The notes: generated from the letters alone by a model not told the origin. Positions 1-9,225 are shown, counted from the first letter of the stretch. The stretch is DNA of 64,000 nt from Acidimicrobiia bacterium (GCA_017577575.1 PKRG01000004.1:101149-165148); one strand, 5' to 3'. Program-made: numbers and translations.

Positions 1-1
1 C

Positions 2-220
2 CGCCAGCATCTGGGCCGGGACGAGCCCATCGGCGAGATCCCCAACGAGAAGCTCAACATCTACGGCGGTTCGATCAGCCTCGGCCATCCCTTCGGCGCC
101 ACCGGCGCCCGCCAGCTCCTGACGATGGCCAACGAGCTCGTCCGCCGCGACAGAGGCACCGCCCTAGTCTCCCAGTGCGCCGCCGGCGGCCTGGGAGCGA
201 CCGTGATCCTGGAGCGCTGA
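2..220 (+). CDS. fadI: Acetyl-CoA acyltransferase (thiolase), C-terminal part
   Basis: This is the last 72 codons of a thiolase; the rest lies before the window. The visible part carries the family's C-terminal signatures: GGSISLGHPFGATGAR, which contains the catalytic His, and QCAAGGLGA, where the conserved Cys acts as general base. Thiolases cleave 3-ketoacyl-CoA to acetyl-CoA and a shortened acyl-CoA, the last step of beta-oxidation. The stop codon is two bases before the ATG of the next gene, so the two form an operon. The FadI rather than FadA assignment is inferred from the order thiolase then multifunctional enzyme and is not certain. Confidence 0.9.
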   Translation, partial: RQHLGRDEPIGEIPNEKLNIYGGSISLGHPFGATGARQLLTMANELVRRDRGTALVSQCAAGGLGATVILER

Positions 221-222
221 AC

Positions 223-2373
223 ATGTCGCAGACCGACACTCTCGAGCATTTCCGCCTCGAGGTCTCCGACGGCGTCGCCACGGTGGTGATCGACCGGGCC
301 GACGACGACCTCAACACGCTGGACCCGTCGTTGATGGAGGACTTCCTCGCCGTTCTCGACCGGCTCGAGAACGACGCCTCGATCTCGGCCGTCGTCATCA
401 CCTCGGCCAAGCCCGACTTCCTGGCCGGGGCCAACATCAAGTGGTTCTCCGAGCTCACTCCCGAGACGGGCACCGAGGCAATCCGCGCCGCCCACGCCGC
501 CTTCGACCGTCTCGAGCGGCTCCACACCCACCGGGGAAAGCCCGTGGTGGCCGCCATCCACGGCGCCTGCCTGGGAGGCGGCAACGAGTTGGCGCTCGCC
601 TGCTCGTACCGCATCGCCACCGACGACCCGAAGACCCGTCTCGGCCAGCCCGAGGTGCAGCTCGGGGTCATCCCCGCCGGTGGGGGGACGCAGCGGCTGC
701 CGCGCCTGATCGGGATCGCCCCCGCCCTCGATCTGATCCTCACCGGAAAGACCGTCGACGCCCGCCGCGCCCACCGCTTGGGCCTCGTCGACGAGGTCGT
801 GCCCCCCAAGCTCCTCGCCGAGGTCGCCCGCCGCCGCGCCAAGGAGCTGGTCGGCAGAGGGCGGCCGGCGAAGAAGCCGCGCCTGAGGGACCGGCTGGAC
901 CCGGCCGGCCTCCAGAAGCTCGCCCTCGAGACCAACCCGGTGGGTCAGCATCTCCTCTTCCAGCAGGCCCGAAAGAAGCTGCTGGAGGAGACCAAAGGGA
1001 ACTTCCCCGCCCCGGAGAAGGCCCTCGAGGCGATGCGGGTCGGGTTCCACAAGGGGCTGCGCGCCGGCTACGACGCCGAGGCGCGCTTCTTCGGCGAGTT
1101 GGTCGCCTCCCCGGAGTCGAAAGCCCTCCGGTCGATCTTCTTCGCCACCCGCCACAAGCCCGACACCACCGGCGCCCGGAAGGTGGGGAAGGTGGGGATC
1201 CTGGGCGGCGGCCTGATGGGCTCGGGAATCGCCACCGTGTCGGCCCTCCGAGCCCAGAGCCTCGTCCGCGTCAAGGAGGTGGACCCGGCGGCGGCGGCGC
1301 GGGCGAAGGCCTACGTCGCCAAGGTGCTCGCCGAGCGCGTCCGGCGGAAGCGGATGCGGCCCTTCGACGCCGAGCAGGTCCAGCTGCGGATCACGACGAC
1401 CACCGACTGGTCGGGGTTCGCCGACGTCGACTTGGTGATAGAGGCCGTGTTCGAGGACCTCGAGCTGAAGCGCCAGGTGTTGCGCGAGGTGGAGTCGGTC
1501 GTCCCGCCGGAGACAGTCTTCGCCTCGAACACCTCGTCGATCCCGATCGCCCAGATCGCCGCGGCCTCGTCGCGTCCGGAGAACGTGGTCGGCATGCACT
1601 ACTTCTCGCCGGTCGAGAAGATGCCGCTCCTCGAGGTCGTGGTCACCGACCAGACCTCGAAAGAAGCAGAGGCGACGGCGGTTGCGTACGGCCTCGCCCA
1701 GGGCAAGACCGTGATCGTGGTCAACGACGGGCCCGGGTTCTACACCACCCGAATCCTCGGCCCCTACTCGGCCGAGGCGTTCCACCTCCTCTCCGAGGGC
1801 GCCTCCGTCGAAGACATCGACCAGGCGATCGAAGCGTGGGGATTCCCGGTCGGGCCGCTGCGTCTGGCCGACGAGGTCGGCATCGACGTCGGCGCCAAGA
1901 TCTCGGTGGTCCTGGTCGACGCCTTCGGGGACAGGGTGGCTCCGCCCCGGGCGATGGAGAACCTCGTCGCCGCCGACCGCAAGGGCCGCAAGAATCGGAA
2001 GGGCTTCTATGCGTACGACGAGTCCGGGAAACGGGGCGGCGTCGACGCCACCGTCTACGCCGATCTGGGCATCGAGCCGACCGGGCACATCAGCCGCACC
2101 GAGATCCAGGAGCGGATCACGCTCGCCATGATCAACGAGGCCGCCCGCTGCCTGGAGGAGGGCGTGCTCCGATCCGCGGAGGACGGCGACATCGGAGCGG
2201 TCATGGGGCTCGGCTTCCCGCCGTTTCGCGGCGGGCCGTTCTTCTGGATCGACCAGCAGGGGGCGCGCCGAGTCGTCGAGCGGCTGAGGGCGCTGGAAGA
2301 GCGGCTGGGCCCTCGCTTCACCCCCGCCGAGATCCTCGTCGAGGCCGCCGAGAGCGGCCGCAGCTTCCGCTGA
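223..2373 (+). CDS. fadJ: Fatty-acid oxidation multifunctional enzyme (enoyl-CoA hydratase / 3-hydroxyacyl-CoA dehydrogenase)
   Basis: A 716-residue protein of normal length for FadB/FadJ. Residues about 1-190 form a crotonase domain with the oxyanion-hole segment FLAGANIKWF, GACLGGGNELALAC, and a catalytic Glu in GQPEVQLGVIPAGGG near residue 140. Residues from about 320 form the dehydrogenase, with the NAD-binding GILGGGLMGSG and the HYFSPVEKMPLLE segment that carries the catalytic His. C-terminal dehydrogenase repeats follow. The enzyme hydrates enoyl-CoA and oxidises 3-hydroxyacyl-CoA, feeding the thiolase encoded two bases upstream. An upstream in-frame extension to 175 exists, but it would overlap the thiolase; the ATG at 223 fits the operon spacing and family length. 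Confidence 0.93.
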   Translation: MSQTDTLEHFRLEVSDGVATVVIDRADDDLNTLDPSLMEDFLAVLDRLENDASISAVVITSAKPDFLAGANIKWFSELTPETGTEAIRAAHAAFDRLERLHTHRGKPVVAAIHGACLGGGNELALACSYRIATDDPKTRLGQPEVQLGVIPAGGGTQRLPRLIGIAPALDLILTGKTVDARRAHRLGLVDEVVPPKLLAEVARRRAKELVGRGRPAKKPRLRDRLDPAGLQKLALETNPVGQHLLFQQARKKLLEETKGNFPAPEKALEAMRVGFHKGLRAGYDAEARFFGELVASPESKALRSIFFATRHKPDTTGARKVGKVGILGGGLMGSGIATVSALRAQSLVRVKEVDPAAAARAKAYVAKVLAERVRRKRMRPFDAEQVQLRITTTTDWSGFADVDLVIEAVFEDLELKRQVLREVESVVPPETVFASNTSSIPIAQIAAASSRPENVVGMHYFSPVEKMPLLEVVVTDQTSKEAEATAVAYGLAQGKTVIVVNDGPGFYTTRILGPYSAEAFHLLSEGASVEDIDQAIEAWGFPVGPLRLADEVGIDVGAKISVVLVDAFGDRVAPPRAMENLVAADRKGRKNRKGFYAYDESGKRGGVDATVYADLGIEPTGHISRTEIQERITLAMINEAARCLEEGVLRSAEDGDIGAVMGLGFPPFRGGPFFWIDQQGARRVVERLRALEERLGPRFTPAEILVEAAESGRSFR

Positions 2374-3000
2374 TCACTGGCTCTCGGAGCTGACCCACAG
2401 CGGCGCCAGGTCCACGGCCCGTTCGGCGAGGATCTGGGATGCCTCACGGGCGTTGGCCGCGGCCATCAGCCACGAAAGGTCGTTGAGGAACGCTTCGACG
2501 CTGACGTCGCCGCCGATGCGGTACGGGCCGCCGTCGTTCTCCGACCAGTAGAGATACCAGGTGATGATGTCGGCGGCGTGCTCCGAAGCCCGGTCCATCC
2601 ACGGGTGCTCCCGGGACCGCCACGTGGGGGTGCCGCGCCGCAGGGCGAACTCGTGGCGCTGGACCGAGTCGAGGTTCACGAACGCCCAGGCATGAGCCAG
2701 CTCGTGGACGACGACGTCCTCGGACACCGTGCAGATCTTGGCGATCTTGATCGGCCACGAGTCCACGGCCTGCCCGCGGGGCTGGCAGCGCTCCCCGAAC
2801 GAGACCTTCCGGACGTGGGTGAGGGGCAGTTCGAGGCCGGCAGCCTGGAAGCGGGCCACCGCCGACTCGACGATCTTCGCTTCCTCGGCGTCGAAGCCCG
2901 AGTGGGTGACAGGACCGGCGGCTGCCTGCACCGTGACCACGGCCGCCCCCAGCGCCAACACGACGGCCAACACCCGTGCGGTACGACGGAATCGGCGCAT
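2374..3000 (-). CDS. Secreted protein with an HExxH metalloprotease-like motif
   Basis: A 208-residue protein starting at ATG 3000 with a basic, hydrophobic N-terminus typical of a signal peptide (RRFRRTARVLAVVLALGAAV). The middle contains VVVHELAHAWAF, a zinc-metalloprotease HExxH motif. SEHAADIITWYL about 40 residues further on could supply the third ligand, a Glu. Its stop codon abuts the stop of fadJ with no space, so the two genes converge. A longer frame reaches 3528 but runs into the ABC exporter on the same strand, so the short form is preferred. Substrate and exact family are unknown. Confidence 0.65.
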   Translation of the reverse strand: MRRFRRTARVLAVVLALGAAVVTVQAAAGPVTHSGFDAEEAKIVESAVARFQAAGLELPLTHVRKVSFGERCQPRGQAVDSWPIKIAKICTVSEDVVVHELAHAWAFVNLDSVQRHEFALRRGTPTWRSREHPWMDRASEHAADIITWYLYWSENDGGPYRIGGDVSVEAFLNDLSWLMAAANAREASQILAERAVDLAPLWVSSESQ

Positions 3001-3137
3001 TGTGCCGGCCAAGTGCGGACCTCCAGACCCGAAGCGGCGTCGGACGAGCGAGAGAGAGCTGAGCTCGACCCCGCTCGCACCATACATCGGCACATGGCCG
3101 CGCGAACCCGACCGATATGGGTCTTTCGGGCCCTTTT

Positions 3138-4964
3138 TCAGGGGCCGCGGCGATCGGCGGAAGTGCCCCGCCTCCAGGACTCGTACAGCCGCCCGTAGAC
3201 GCCTCCCTCGGCGAGCAGCTGGGCGTGGGGGCCGTCCTGGACGATGCGCCCCTGATCGAAGACGAGGACCCGGTCCGCCTGCTCGGCGGTGGAGAGCCGG
3301 TGGGCGATCGTCACCACGGTCCTCCCGGATGCCAACCCCTCCAACGCCCGGTTGATCCGCTGCTCGGTGACGGGGTCGACCGCCGAGGTCGCCTCGTCGA
3401 GGACCAGCAGGTCGGGGTCGGCGATGGCCGCCCGCGCCAGCGTGACGAGCTGGCGTTCGCCCACCGACAGGGCGCTTCCCCTCTCCCCGACCGGGGTGTG
3501 GAGACCCAGGGGGAGCTCCTCCAGCCACCCGTCCAACCCCAGCTCGCGGAAGGTCTCTTCGATTTCGTCGTCGGTGGCGTCCGGCCGCCCCATCCGCACG
3601 TTGTCGGCCACCGACCCGGAGAACAGCATGCCCTCCTGGGGCACCATGACCACCCGGTCCCGCAGGGAGCGGAAGCGCACCGTGGACACGTCGACGTCCC
3701 CGATACGGACCACCCCCTCGGTCGGGTCCATCAGGCGGGTGAGGAGCTTGGCGAAGGTCGTCTTGCCGGATCCGGTCTCACCCACCACGGCGACTTTCTG
3801 TTTGGGCTCGATGCGGACCGAGACGTCGATGAGAGCCGCCGGGCCGGTGGCTTCGGCCGCTGATTCCCCCGCCCTCGGGTACCGGAACGTGACCGACTCG
3901 AAAGTGGCCCCGAGGGGCCAGTTGGGAAGGTCCACCCCGTCGGGGCCCGGGTCGGCGACGTCGGGCTCCAGGTCGAGGACGTCGAGCACCCGCCTCCACC
4001 CCGCCACCGCGGTCTGCGCTTCGTTCACCGCCTCCCCGAGGATCTGGATGGGCTGGATGAACAGTTGCACGAGGAACATGAAGGCGATCACCTCGCCGAC
4101 GGTGCTCGACCCCCGCACCGCCAGGAGCGTCCCGACGACCACCACCGCCGCCAGCACCAGAGCCGACAGGACCTCGGCCGCACCCGAGAACGACGAAGAG
4201 AGGACGCCGGTGCGGGTTCCGGCGACGCGGTGCTCCTCGATGGCCACGGCGAGCCGCCGTCTCACCCGGTCCTCGATCCCGTACGCCCTGATCACCGGCG
4301 CCCCCACCACCACCTCGGCCAGCACGGCGAGGAGGCGCCCCACCTTCTCCCGCACGGTGAGGTAGGCGGCGTCGAGGCGCCGCTGGAACCAGCGCATCAC
4401 CACCGCGATCAACGGCAACGAGGCAGCCACGACCGCTCCGAGCGGCACCGAGTACACGAACATGACGACCAGGGCGAGCAGGGCCTGGCCGCCGTTGGTG
4501 ATGAGCTGGAGGCCCGCCCATTGCATGAAGCGGCTGATCTCGTCCACGTCCGACGTGACGCGGGAGACGAGGGCGCCGCGTTGCTCGGCCGCCTGGTGCA
4601 GCATCGACAGGTCGTGGATGTGGCGGAACGCCCGCACCCGCAGCCCCGACAGGGCGGTCTCGGACACCTTCGCCAAACGGAGGTGCATCCATCCGGTGGC
4701 GCCGGCGGTGACGAGGACTGCACCCAGAGCCAGGGCACACATCTGCATCACGAAACCCATGTCCACGCCCGAGGACGTGATGCCCCGGTCGATCACCTGC
4801 TGGATGGCGACCGGGATGATCACCCGCCCGGCCGTGGCGACGACAGCCAAGGCGAGTGTCCCCGGCAGCCCCCGGCGGAGCTCCGGCGAGAGCCTCAGCC
4901 CGCGGCGGATGGTGGTGAGGGCGCCCGCCCGGGCCGATCGCGGAGGCAGCGTGGTGGCGGTCAT
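3138..4964 (-). CDS. ABC exporter, fused membrane/ATPase subunit (second of pair)
   Basis: A 608-residue half-transporter with six predicted membrane helices in the first ~330 residues, followed by an ATPase domain. The ATPase has Walker A GETGSGKTTFAK, signature LSVGERQL (a variant of LSGGQ), Walker B LLVLDEATSAVD and the H-loop TIAHRLST. It pairs with the preceding half-transporter, whose stop overlaps this ATG by four bases (ATGA). That is typical of heterodimeric multidrug or lipid exporters such as MdlAB/BmrCD. The signature motif here differs from the canonical form, while the partner's (LSGGQRQR) is canonical, so one ATP site is probably degenerate. The substrate is not evident. Confidence 0.9.
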   Translation of the reverse strand: MTATTLPPRSARAGALTTIRRGLRLSPELRRGLPGTLALAVVATAGRVIIPVAIQQVIDRGITSSGVDMGFVMQMCALALGAVLVTAGATGWMHLRLAKVSETALSGLRVRAFRHIHDLSMLHQAAEQRGALVSRVTSDVDEISRFMQWAGLQLITNGGQALLALVVMFVYSVPLGAVVAASLPLIAVVMRWFQRRLDAAYLTVREKVGRLLAVLAEVVVGAPVIRAYGIEDRVRRRLAVAIEEHRVAGTRTGVLSSSFSGAAEVLSALVLAAVVVVGTLLAVRGSSTVGEVIAFMFLVQLFIQPIQILGEAVNEAQTAVAGWRRVLDVLDLEPDVADPGPDGVDLPNWPLGATFESVTFRYPRAGESAAEATGPAALIDVSVRIEPKQKVAVVGETGSGKTTFAKLLTRLMDPTEGVVRIGDVDVSTVRFRSLRDRVVMVPQEGMLFSGSVADNVRMGRPDATDDEIEETFRELGLDGWLEELPLGLHTPVGERGSALSVGERQLVTLARAAIADPDLLVLDEATSAVDPVTEQRINRALEGLASGRTVVTIAHRLSTAEQADRVLVFDQGRIVQDGPHAQLLAEGGVYGRLYESWRRGTSADRRGP

Positions 4965-6793
4965 GCCGTGTTCTCGATGTCGTAGGCGTCGATGAGGGCG
5001 GCGTATTCGGGGAGGGTCCGGTACAGCTCCTCGTGGCTGCCCCGGCCGATGACCCGGCCGTCGCTGATGAAGAAGACCTCGTCGGCGAGCATGATCGACG
5101 AGCGCCGGTACGCCACCATCACCACCGTGGTCGACAGGGTGGCGAGGCCCTCGAGGATCGCTGCCTCGACCGCCGGATCGACCGCCGAGGTGGCGTCGTC
5201 CAACACCAGCAGCCTCGGCTTGCGGATGAGCGCCCGGGCCAGGGCCACCCGCTGGCGCTGGCCGCCCGACAGGGCCGCTCCCCGCTCACCGACGTGGGTG
5301 TCGTACCCGTCGGGGAGCGCGGCGATGAAGTCGTGGGCCTGGGCCAGCCGGGCCGCTTCTTCGATCTCCTCTTGGGTGTAGTCCCCGCCGAGGGTGATGT
5401 TCGCCCGGATCGTGTCGTCGAAGAGGAACGGCTCCTGGAAGACCAGGGCCACGCTCTCGGATATCTCCTCCCGGTCCAGGTCGGCCAGACCCCGATCGTC
5501 GAGGCGGATGTCGCCGCGGTCGGGGTCGTAGAGGCGGACGAGGAGGTGGGCGATCGTCGACTTGCCCGCTCCCGTCGGCCCGACCAGGGCGACGGTCTTG
5601 CCCGGCTCGACGTCGAGGGTGACCGACTCGATGCCGCGACGTTCCGACTCCTCGCCGGCGGAGTGCTCCAGGTCGGCTTCCGCCAGGTCGACGACCTTCG
5701 TCTCCGGGTACAGGTAGCTGACGTCGGAGGCGGCAGCCGAGGCGGCGCCGTCGGAGTCGAGCCGCTCCTCGCCGTAGGTGACGCGTTCGCGGGTGCGCAG
5801 CACCGCCTCCACCCGTTCCCAGCCGACGACAGCGCGCGGCAGCTCGCCGAGCAGCCACCCGAACACCCGCATCGGCAGCGCGACGAGACGGAACAGGTAG
5901 GCGAAGGTGACGAGGTCGCCGGCCGAGAGCACACCCCGGTCGACCCGCCACGCCCCCACGGCGAGGATGGCCAGGATGGCGACGTTGGGCAGGCCCTCGA
6001 TGAACGGGTCGAAGGTCGCCCGCAGCCGTCCCACCTCGACCATCCGGTCACGCAGCAGGTCGGACCTCTCGCCGAAGCGGTCGACCTCCGCCTCCTCCCG
6101 TCCCAGGGTCTTGACGACCAACGCCGCATCGAACGACTCGTGGGCGATCTCGGCGACCTCGGCCCTGAGCCGCTGCGCCTCCGCCGCCGCCGCCCGCATC
6201 CGCCGCTGGTAGACGAGGTTGGCGACGGCGATCGCCGGAACCGCCAGGAACCCGACCAACGCCAGGAAGGGGTCCGTGATGACCATGACCACGGCGGTGA
6301 TCACGAGCATCAGGGCCACGCCGAAGGCCATGGGCAGTGGGTTGGCGATGAACGCGGCCGACTCGACGTCCGAGTTCACGTTGGAGAGGAGCTGGCCGGC
6401 CGGGTGGCGCCGGTGCCATTCGATGGGCAGCTGCAGATAGCGGTCGGTGACCTCGGTGCGGTCCTTCGCCTGGAGCGCGTACAGGGCGGCGTAGGCCCCC
6501 AACCGCCGGGTGGTGATGCCGATCGCCCGGATCGTCGACACCCCGAGGATGGCCACGGCGGCACCGGCGAGGAGGGCGCCGTCGACTTCGCCGGCCTGCA
6601 CCGACGGGATCAGCACCTTGTCGGTGACCCACCCGAGCACGTACGACGACACGACGGTGGCTCCGGCGAACAGCGTCGTGCCGACACCACCGATCGTGAA
6701 CTGTCGGGCGGCGCGTTTCAGCTGGCGCCAGATGAGAGCCGCACCGCGACCGCCGACGGGTCGAACGGGTGCGGCCGTCGAGCCTCGATCCAC
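4961..6793 (-). CDS. ABC exporter, fused membrane/ATPase subunit (first of pair)
   Basis: A 610-residue half-transporter with a membrane domain (residues ~25-330) and an ATPase with Walker A GPTGAGKSTIAH, signature LSGGQRQRVALARAL, Walker B LLVLDDATSAVD and switch segment MVAYRRSS. The Walker B catalytic Glu is Asp and the H-loop His is Tyr, so this subunit's ATP site is probably the weaker one. The frame could start at TTG 6832, but a TACCCT -10 element eight bases before GTG 6793 supports a leaderless start there. It is divergent from the NUDIX gene. Confidence 0.87.
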   Translation of the reverse strand: MDRGSTAAPVRPVGGRGAALIWRQLKRAARQFTIGGVGTTLFAGATVVSSYVLGWVTDKVLIPSVQAGEVDGALLAGAAVAILGVSTIRAIGITTRRLGAYAALYALQAKDRTEVTDRYLQLPIEWHRRHPAGQLLSNVNSDVESAAFIANPLPMAFGVALMLVITAVVMVITDPFLALVGFLAVPAIAVANLVYQRRMRAAAAEAQRLRAEVAEIAHESFDAALVVKTLGREEAEVDRFGERSDLLRDRMVEVGRLRATFDPFIEGLPNVAILAILAVGAWRVDRGVLSAGDLVTFAYLFRLVALPMRVFGWLLGELPRAVVGWERVEAVLRTRERVTYGEERLDSDGAASAAASDVSYLYPETKVVDLAEADLEHSAGEESERRGIESVTLDVEPGKTVALVGPTGAGKSTIAHLLVRLYDPDRGDIRLDDRGLADLDREEISESVALVFQEPFLFDDTIRANITLGGDYTQEEIEEAARLAQAHDFIAALPDGYDTHVGERGAALSGGQRQRVALARALIRKPRLLVLDDATSAVDPAVEAAILEGLATLSTTVVMVAYRRSSIMLADEVFFISDGRVIGRGSHEELYRTLPEYAALIDAYDIENTA

Positions 6794-6801
6794 GACGTCC
6801 G

Positions 6802-6811
6802 AGGGTATCGT
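6802..6811. promoter_or_regulatory. Overlapping divergent -10 elements (exporter / NUDIX)
   Basis: On the minus strand TACCCT (6807 to 6802) lies eight bases before GTG 6793. On the plus strand TATCGT (6806-6811) lies upstream of GTG 6839. The two -10-like hexamers share the central TA, so transcription in the two directions should be mutually exclusive. This is a pattern reading only. Confidence 0.45.
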
Positions 6812-6838
6812 CGGTGGGCCGCCAACCCCCAAACGGCC

Positions 6839-7291
6839 GTGATCTCAGCCGGCATCCTCCCCTACCGTTTCCGCCAGACCCTCGAGGTCCTCATCGCCCA
6901 TCCCGGAGGGCCGTTCTGGGCCGGAAAGGACGACGGCGCCTGGTCGGTGATCAAGGGCCTGGTCGAAGCGGAGGAGGATCCCCGGGAGACGGCGAGGCGG
7001 GAGTTCCGCGAGGAGACCGGGTGGGAGCCGCCGCCCGAGCCGTGGATCGAGCTCGGCGAGGTGCGGCTCCGGTCCGGGAAGCGGGTTCGGGTCTGGGCCG
7101 CCGCCGGCGACTACGACCCCGCCACCATCGAGCCGGGTACCTTCACGACGACGTTGCGAGGAAAGCCCGCCACCTTCCCCGAGATCGACCGGGCCGACTG
7201 GTTCGACGTGGACACCGCGCGGCGCAAGCTGAACCCCGCCTACGGGCCGATCCTCGACGCCCTGGAACGACAGCTCGCCCAGGGTGGTTGA
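6839..7291 (+). CDS. NUDIX hydrolase
   Basis: A 150-residue protein starting at GTG 6839. It has a Nudix box, GLVEAEEDPRETARREFREE followed by TGW, matching GX5EX7REUXEEXGU and binding the Mg-pyrophosphate part of the substrate. The start SAGILPYR and the ending DALERQLAQ resemble small predicted NTP pyrophosphohydrolases. The substrate cannot be read from the sequence. It lies 18 bases before msrB, so both may be co-transcribed as a housekeeping/oxidative-damage pair; that role is inferred. Confidence 0.85.
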   Translation: MISAGILPYRFRQTLEVLIAHPGGPFWAGKDDGAWSVIKGLVEAEEDPRETARREFREETGWEPPPEPWIELGEVRLRSGKRVRVWAAAGDYDPATIEPGTFTTTLRGKPATFPEIDRADWFDVDTARRKLNPAYGPILDALERQLAQGG

Positions 7292-7309
7292 ATGGATCGA
7301 GGTGATTCC

Positions 7310-7720
7310 ATGAGCGACCTGCCCAAGACCGACGCCGAATGGCGTGAGAAGCTCAGCTTCGAGCAGTATCACGTCCTCCGTCAGGGCGGCACCGAGCGCG
7401 CCTTCACGGGCAAGTACTGGGACGAGCACCGCAAGGGCACCTATCGATGCGCCGGCTGCGGCCAACCCCTGTTCTCGTCGGACACCAAGTACGAGTCGGG
7501 GACCGGATGGCCGAGCTTCTACCAGCCGCTCGAGGGGGCGAAGATCGAAGAGCACGAGGACCGCTCCTACGGCATGGTCCGCACCGAGGTGAAGTGCGGC
7601 AACTGCGGCGGTCATCTGGGCCACGTCTTCCCCGACGGCCCCGACCCGACCGGGTTGCGGTACTGCATGAACTCGGCGGCGCTGGACCTGGAGCTCGCCG
7701 AGGAGGAGTCCCCCGACTGA
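7310..7720 (+). CDS. msrB: Peptide-methionine (R)-S-oxide reductase
   Basis: A 136-residue MsrB, which reduces methionine-R-sulfoxide in proteins. Two zinc-binding CxxC pairs (Cys47/Cys50 and Cys96/Cys99) and the catalytic Cys119 in RYCMNSAAL are present. The substrate-pocket segment [11 protein letters not shown] and the [10 protein letters not shown] segment are also conserved. ATG 7310 is preferred over the in-frame ATG at 7292 because AGGTG lies just upstream and the shorter form matches the family N-terminus. Confidence 0.95.
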   Translation: MSDLPKTDAEWREKLSFEQYHVLRQGGTERAFTGKYWDEHRKGTYRCAGCGQPLFSSDTKYESGTGWPSFYQPLEGAKIEEHEDRSYGMVRTEVKCGNCGGHLGHVFPDGPDPTGLRYCMNSAALDLELAEEESPD

Positions 7721-7749
7721 GGATTCCGGGCGGTCCGCGATCGGCGCGG

Positions 7750-7755
7750 TAGGGT
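7750..7755 (+). promoter_or_regulatory. -10 element TAGGGT for the methyltransferase gene
   Basis: TAGGGT lies ten bases before ATG 7766. There is no Shine-Dalgarno sequence, so the transcript is probably leaderless or nearly so. Confidence 0.45.
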
Positions 7756-7765
7756 GGCTGGCTCA

Positions 7766-8740
7766 ATGGCCACCGTCCCTTCCACGGATCCCGTCCGCCG
7801 CGCCGCCCCGTCACCGCGGCGCCGCCCGACGCGGACGCGCAGCTTCGGCTCCGGCAAACGCGAGAGCCACGACGCGTCCGGTTTCTACCGTCGGTTCCAG
7901 GCGCCGGTCCTCTCCGACGATTCCGACGTGCGCCGGCCCGCCGCCACCGACGTCCTCTTCTGCGGTGACGCGGCAAAGATGACCGAAGACCAGGTGGCGG
8001 ACCGCTCCGTGGCGCTGGTGGTCACCTCGCCGCCGTACTTCGCCGGCAAGGAGTACGAGGAGGATCTCGCTTCCGGCGAGGTCCCGAAGAGCTACGTGGA
8101 GTACCTGGAGAAGCTGTACGAGGTCCTCGCCGTCTGCGTCGACAAGCTCGAGCCGGGCGGGCGCATGGCGATCAACGTGGCCAACCTCGGCCGCAAGCCG
8201 TATCGGTCCCTGTCCGCCGACGTGATCTCGATCCTCCAGGACGACCTCGGGCTGCTCCTGCGGGGGGAGATCATCTGGCGCAAGGCGAAAGGCGCCGGCG
8301 GGTCGTGCGCCTGGGGGTCGTTCCGCTCCCCGGCCAATCCCGTGTTGCGGGACGTGACCGAGCGGGTGATCGTCGCCTCCAAGGGCCGCTTCGACCGGGC
8401 CCTCTCCCGCCGTCGGCGGCAGGAGTTGGGGCTCCCCCACGAGCCGACGATCGGGACGGAGGAGTTCCTCGAGGCCACCCTCGACGTCTGGGAGATCCCA
8501 CCCGAGTCGGCGACACGGGTGGGCCATCCCGCCCCGTTCCCGGTGGAGTTGCCCCGCCGCCTCATCGAGCTCTACACATATCGAGGCGACCTGGTGCTCG
8601 ACCCCTTCATCGGGTCGGGCACGACGGCGGTGGCGGCGATCGAGACCGGACGCCACTACGTGGGGTTCGACACCGACCCGTCCTACATCGCCCTGGCCGA
8701 GGAGCGCATCGCCCGCTTCCGGCAGGAGAAAGGACTGTGA
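7766..8740 (+). CDS. DNA methyltransferase, beta-class, probably N4-cytosine or N6-adenine
   Basis: A 324-residue amino-methyltransferase. Motif IV is SPPY at residues 88-91, and the SAM-binding motif I (DPFIGSGTT, from Asp279) comes later. That order defines the beta class, and SPPY is the usual form in N4-cytosine enzymes. A basic, low-complexity N-terminus of about 30 residues precedes the fold. No restriction endonuclease gene is adjacent, so it looks like a solitary methyltransferase. The stop codon is followed immediately by the ATG of the phosphatase gene. Recognition sequence and methylated base cannot be read from the protein. Confidence 0.85.
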   Translation: MATVPSTDPVRRAAPSPRRRPTRTRSFGSGKRESHDASGFYRRFQAPVLSDDSDVRRPAATDVLFCGDAAKMTEDQVADRSVALVVTSPPYFAGKEYEEDLASGEVPKSYVEYLEKLYEVLAVCVDKLEPGGRMAINVANLGRKPYRSLSADVISILQDDLGLLLRGEIIWRKAKGAGGSCAWGSFRSPANPVLRDVTERVIVASKGRFDRALSRRRRQELGLPHEPTIGTEEFLEATLDVWEIPPESATRVGHPAPFPVELPRRLIELYTYRGDLVLDPFIGSGTTAVAAIETGRHYVGFDTDPSYIALAEERIARFRQEKGL

Positions 8741-9223
8741 ATGCCCGACGAGAAAGCCCTCAAGATCCTGGTGGTCTGCCTGGGCAACATCTGCCGGTCC
8801 CCGGCGGGAGAGGCGGCGTTGAAGGAGGCCGCCTCCCGGGCCGGGTTGCGCCTCGAAGTCGAATCGGCCGGCACCGGGCCCTGGCACGTGGGCGAGCCGC
8901 CCGATCCCCAGATCCGCGCCGCCGGCCGCCGCGCCGGCCTGGAGATCGACGGCGTCGGCCGCCAGATCACCTCCGCCGCTGACCTCGAGCCCTACGACGT
9001 GATCCTGGCGATGGACCGCTCGAACCTCCATGCCCTGCGTCGGATCGCCCCCGAGCTCGAGGACCGCATGTACCTGTACCGCAGCTTCGACCCGGACGCC
9101 GACTCCGACGAGATGCCCGACCCCTGGGGCATGGACGACGCCGCCTTCGACGACACCATCCGGTGGGCTCGCTCCGCCGCCGAGGGGATCGTCGAGGCGA
9201 TCCGCTCGGGCCGTATCCCCTGA
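8741..9223 (+). CDS. Low-molecular-weight protein-tyrosine-phosphatase family
   Basis: A 160-residue enzyme with the CX5R phosphate loop CLGNICRS (Cys13, Arg19) and the general-acid Asp127 in MPDPWG. It starts on the base after the methyltransferase stop and ends two bases before the kinase gene, so all three are one operon. LMW phosphatases dephosphorylate phosphotyrosine. Some paired with fructosamine-kinase homologues have been reported to act on phosphorylated ketoamine adducts, and that role is attractive here because such a kinase follows directly. Confidence 0.9.
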   Translation: MPDEKALKILVVCLGNICRSPAGEAALKEAASRAGLRLEVESAGTGPWHVGEPPDPQIRAAGRRAGLEIDGVGRQITSAADLEPYDVILAMDRSNLHALRRIAPELEDRMYLYRSFDPDADSDEMPDPWGMDDAAFDDTIRWARSAAEGIVEAIRSGRIP

Positions 9224-9225
9224 CC

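Noticed and set aside
61..2088. 675-codon open frame antisense to fadJ
   Set aside because: Shadow of a high-GC gene: Arg/Gly/Asp/Leu-rich, no family motif, and fadJ on the other strand has complete motifs.
2374..3528. Longer 384-codon version of the HExxH protein
   Set aside because: The N-terminal extension overlaps the coding end of the ABC exporter on the same strand and is Gly/Arg/Pro-rich; a signal peptide begins at 3000.
5033..6838. Long plus-strand open frame leading into the NUDIX gene
   Set aside because: It is antisense to the ABC exporter, with low-complexity composition; the NUDIX protein begins at GTG 6839.
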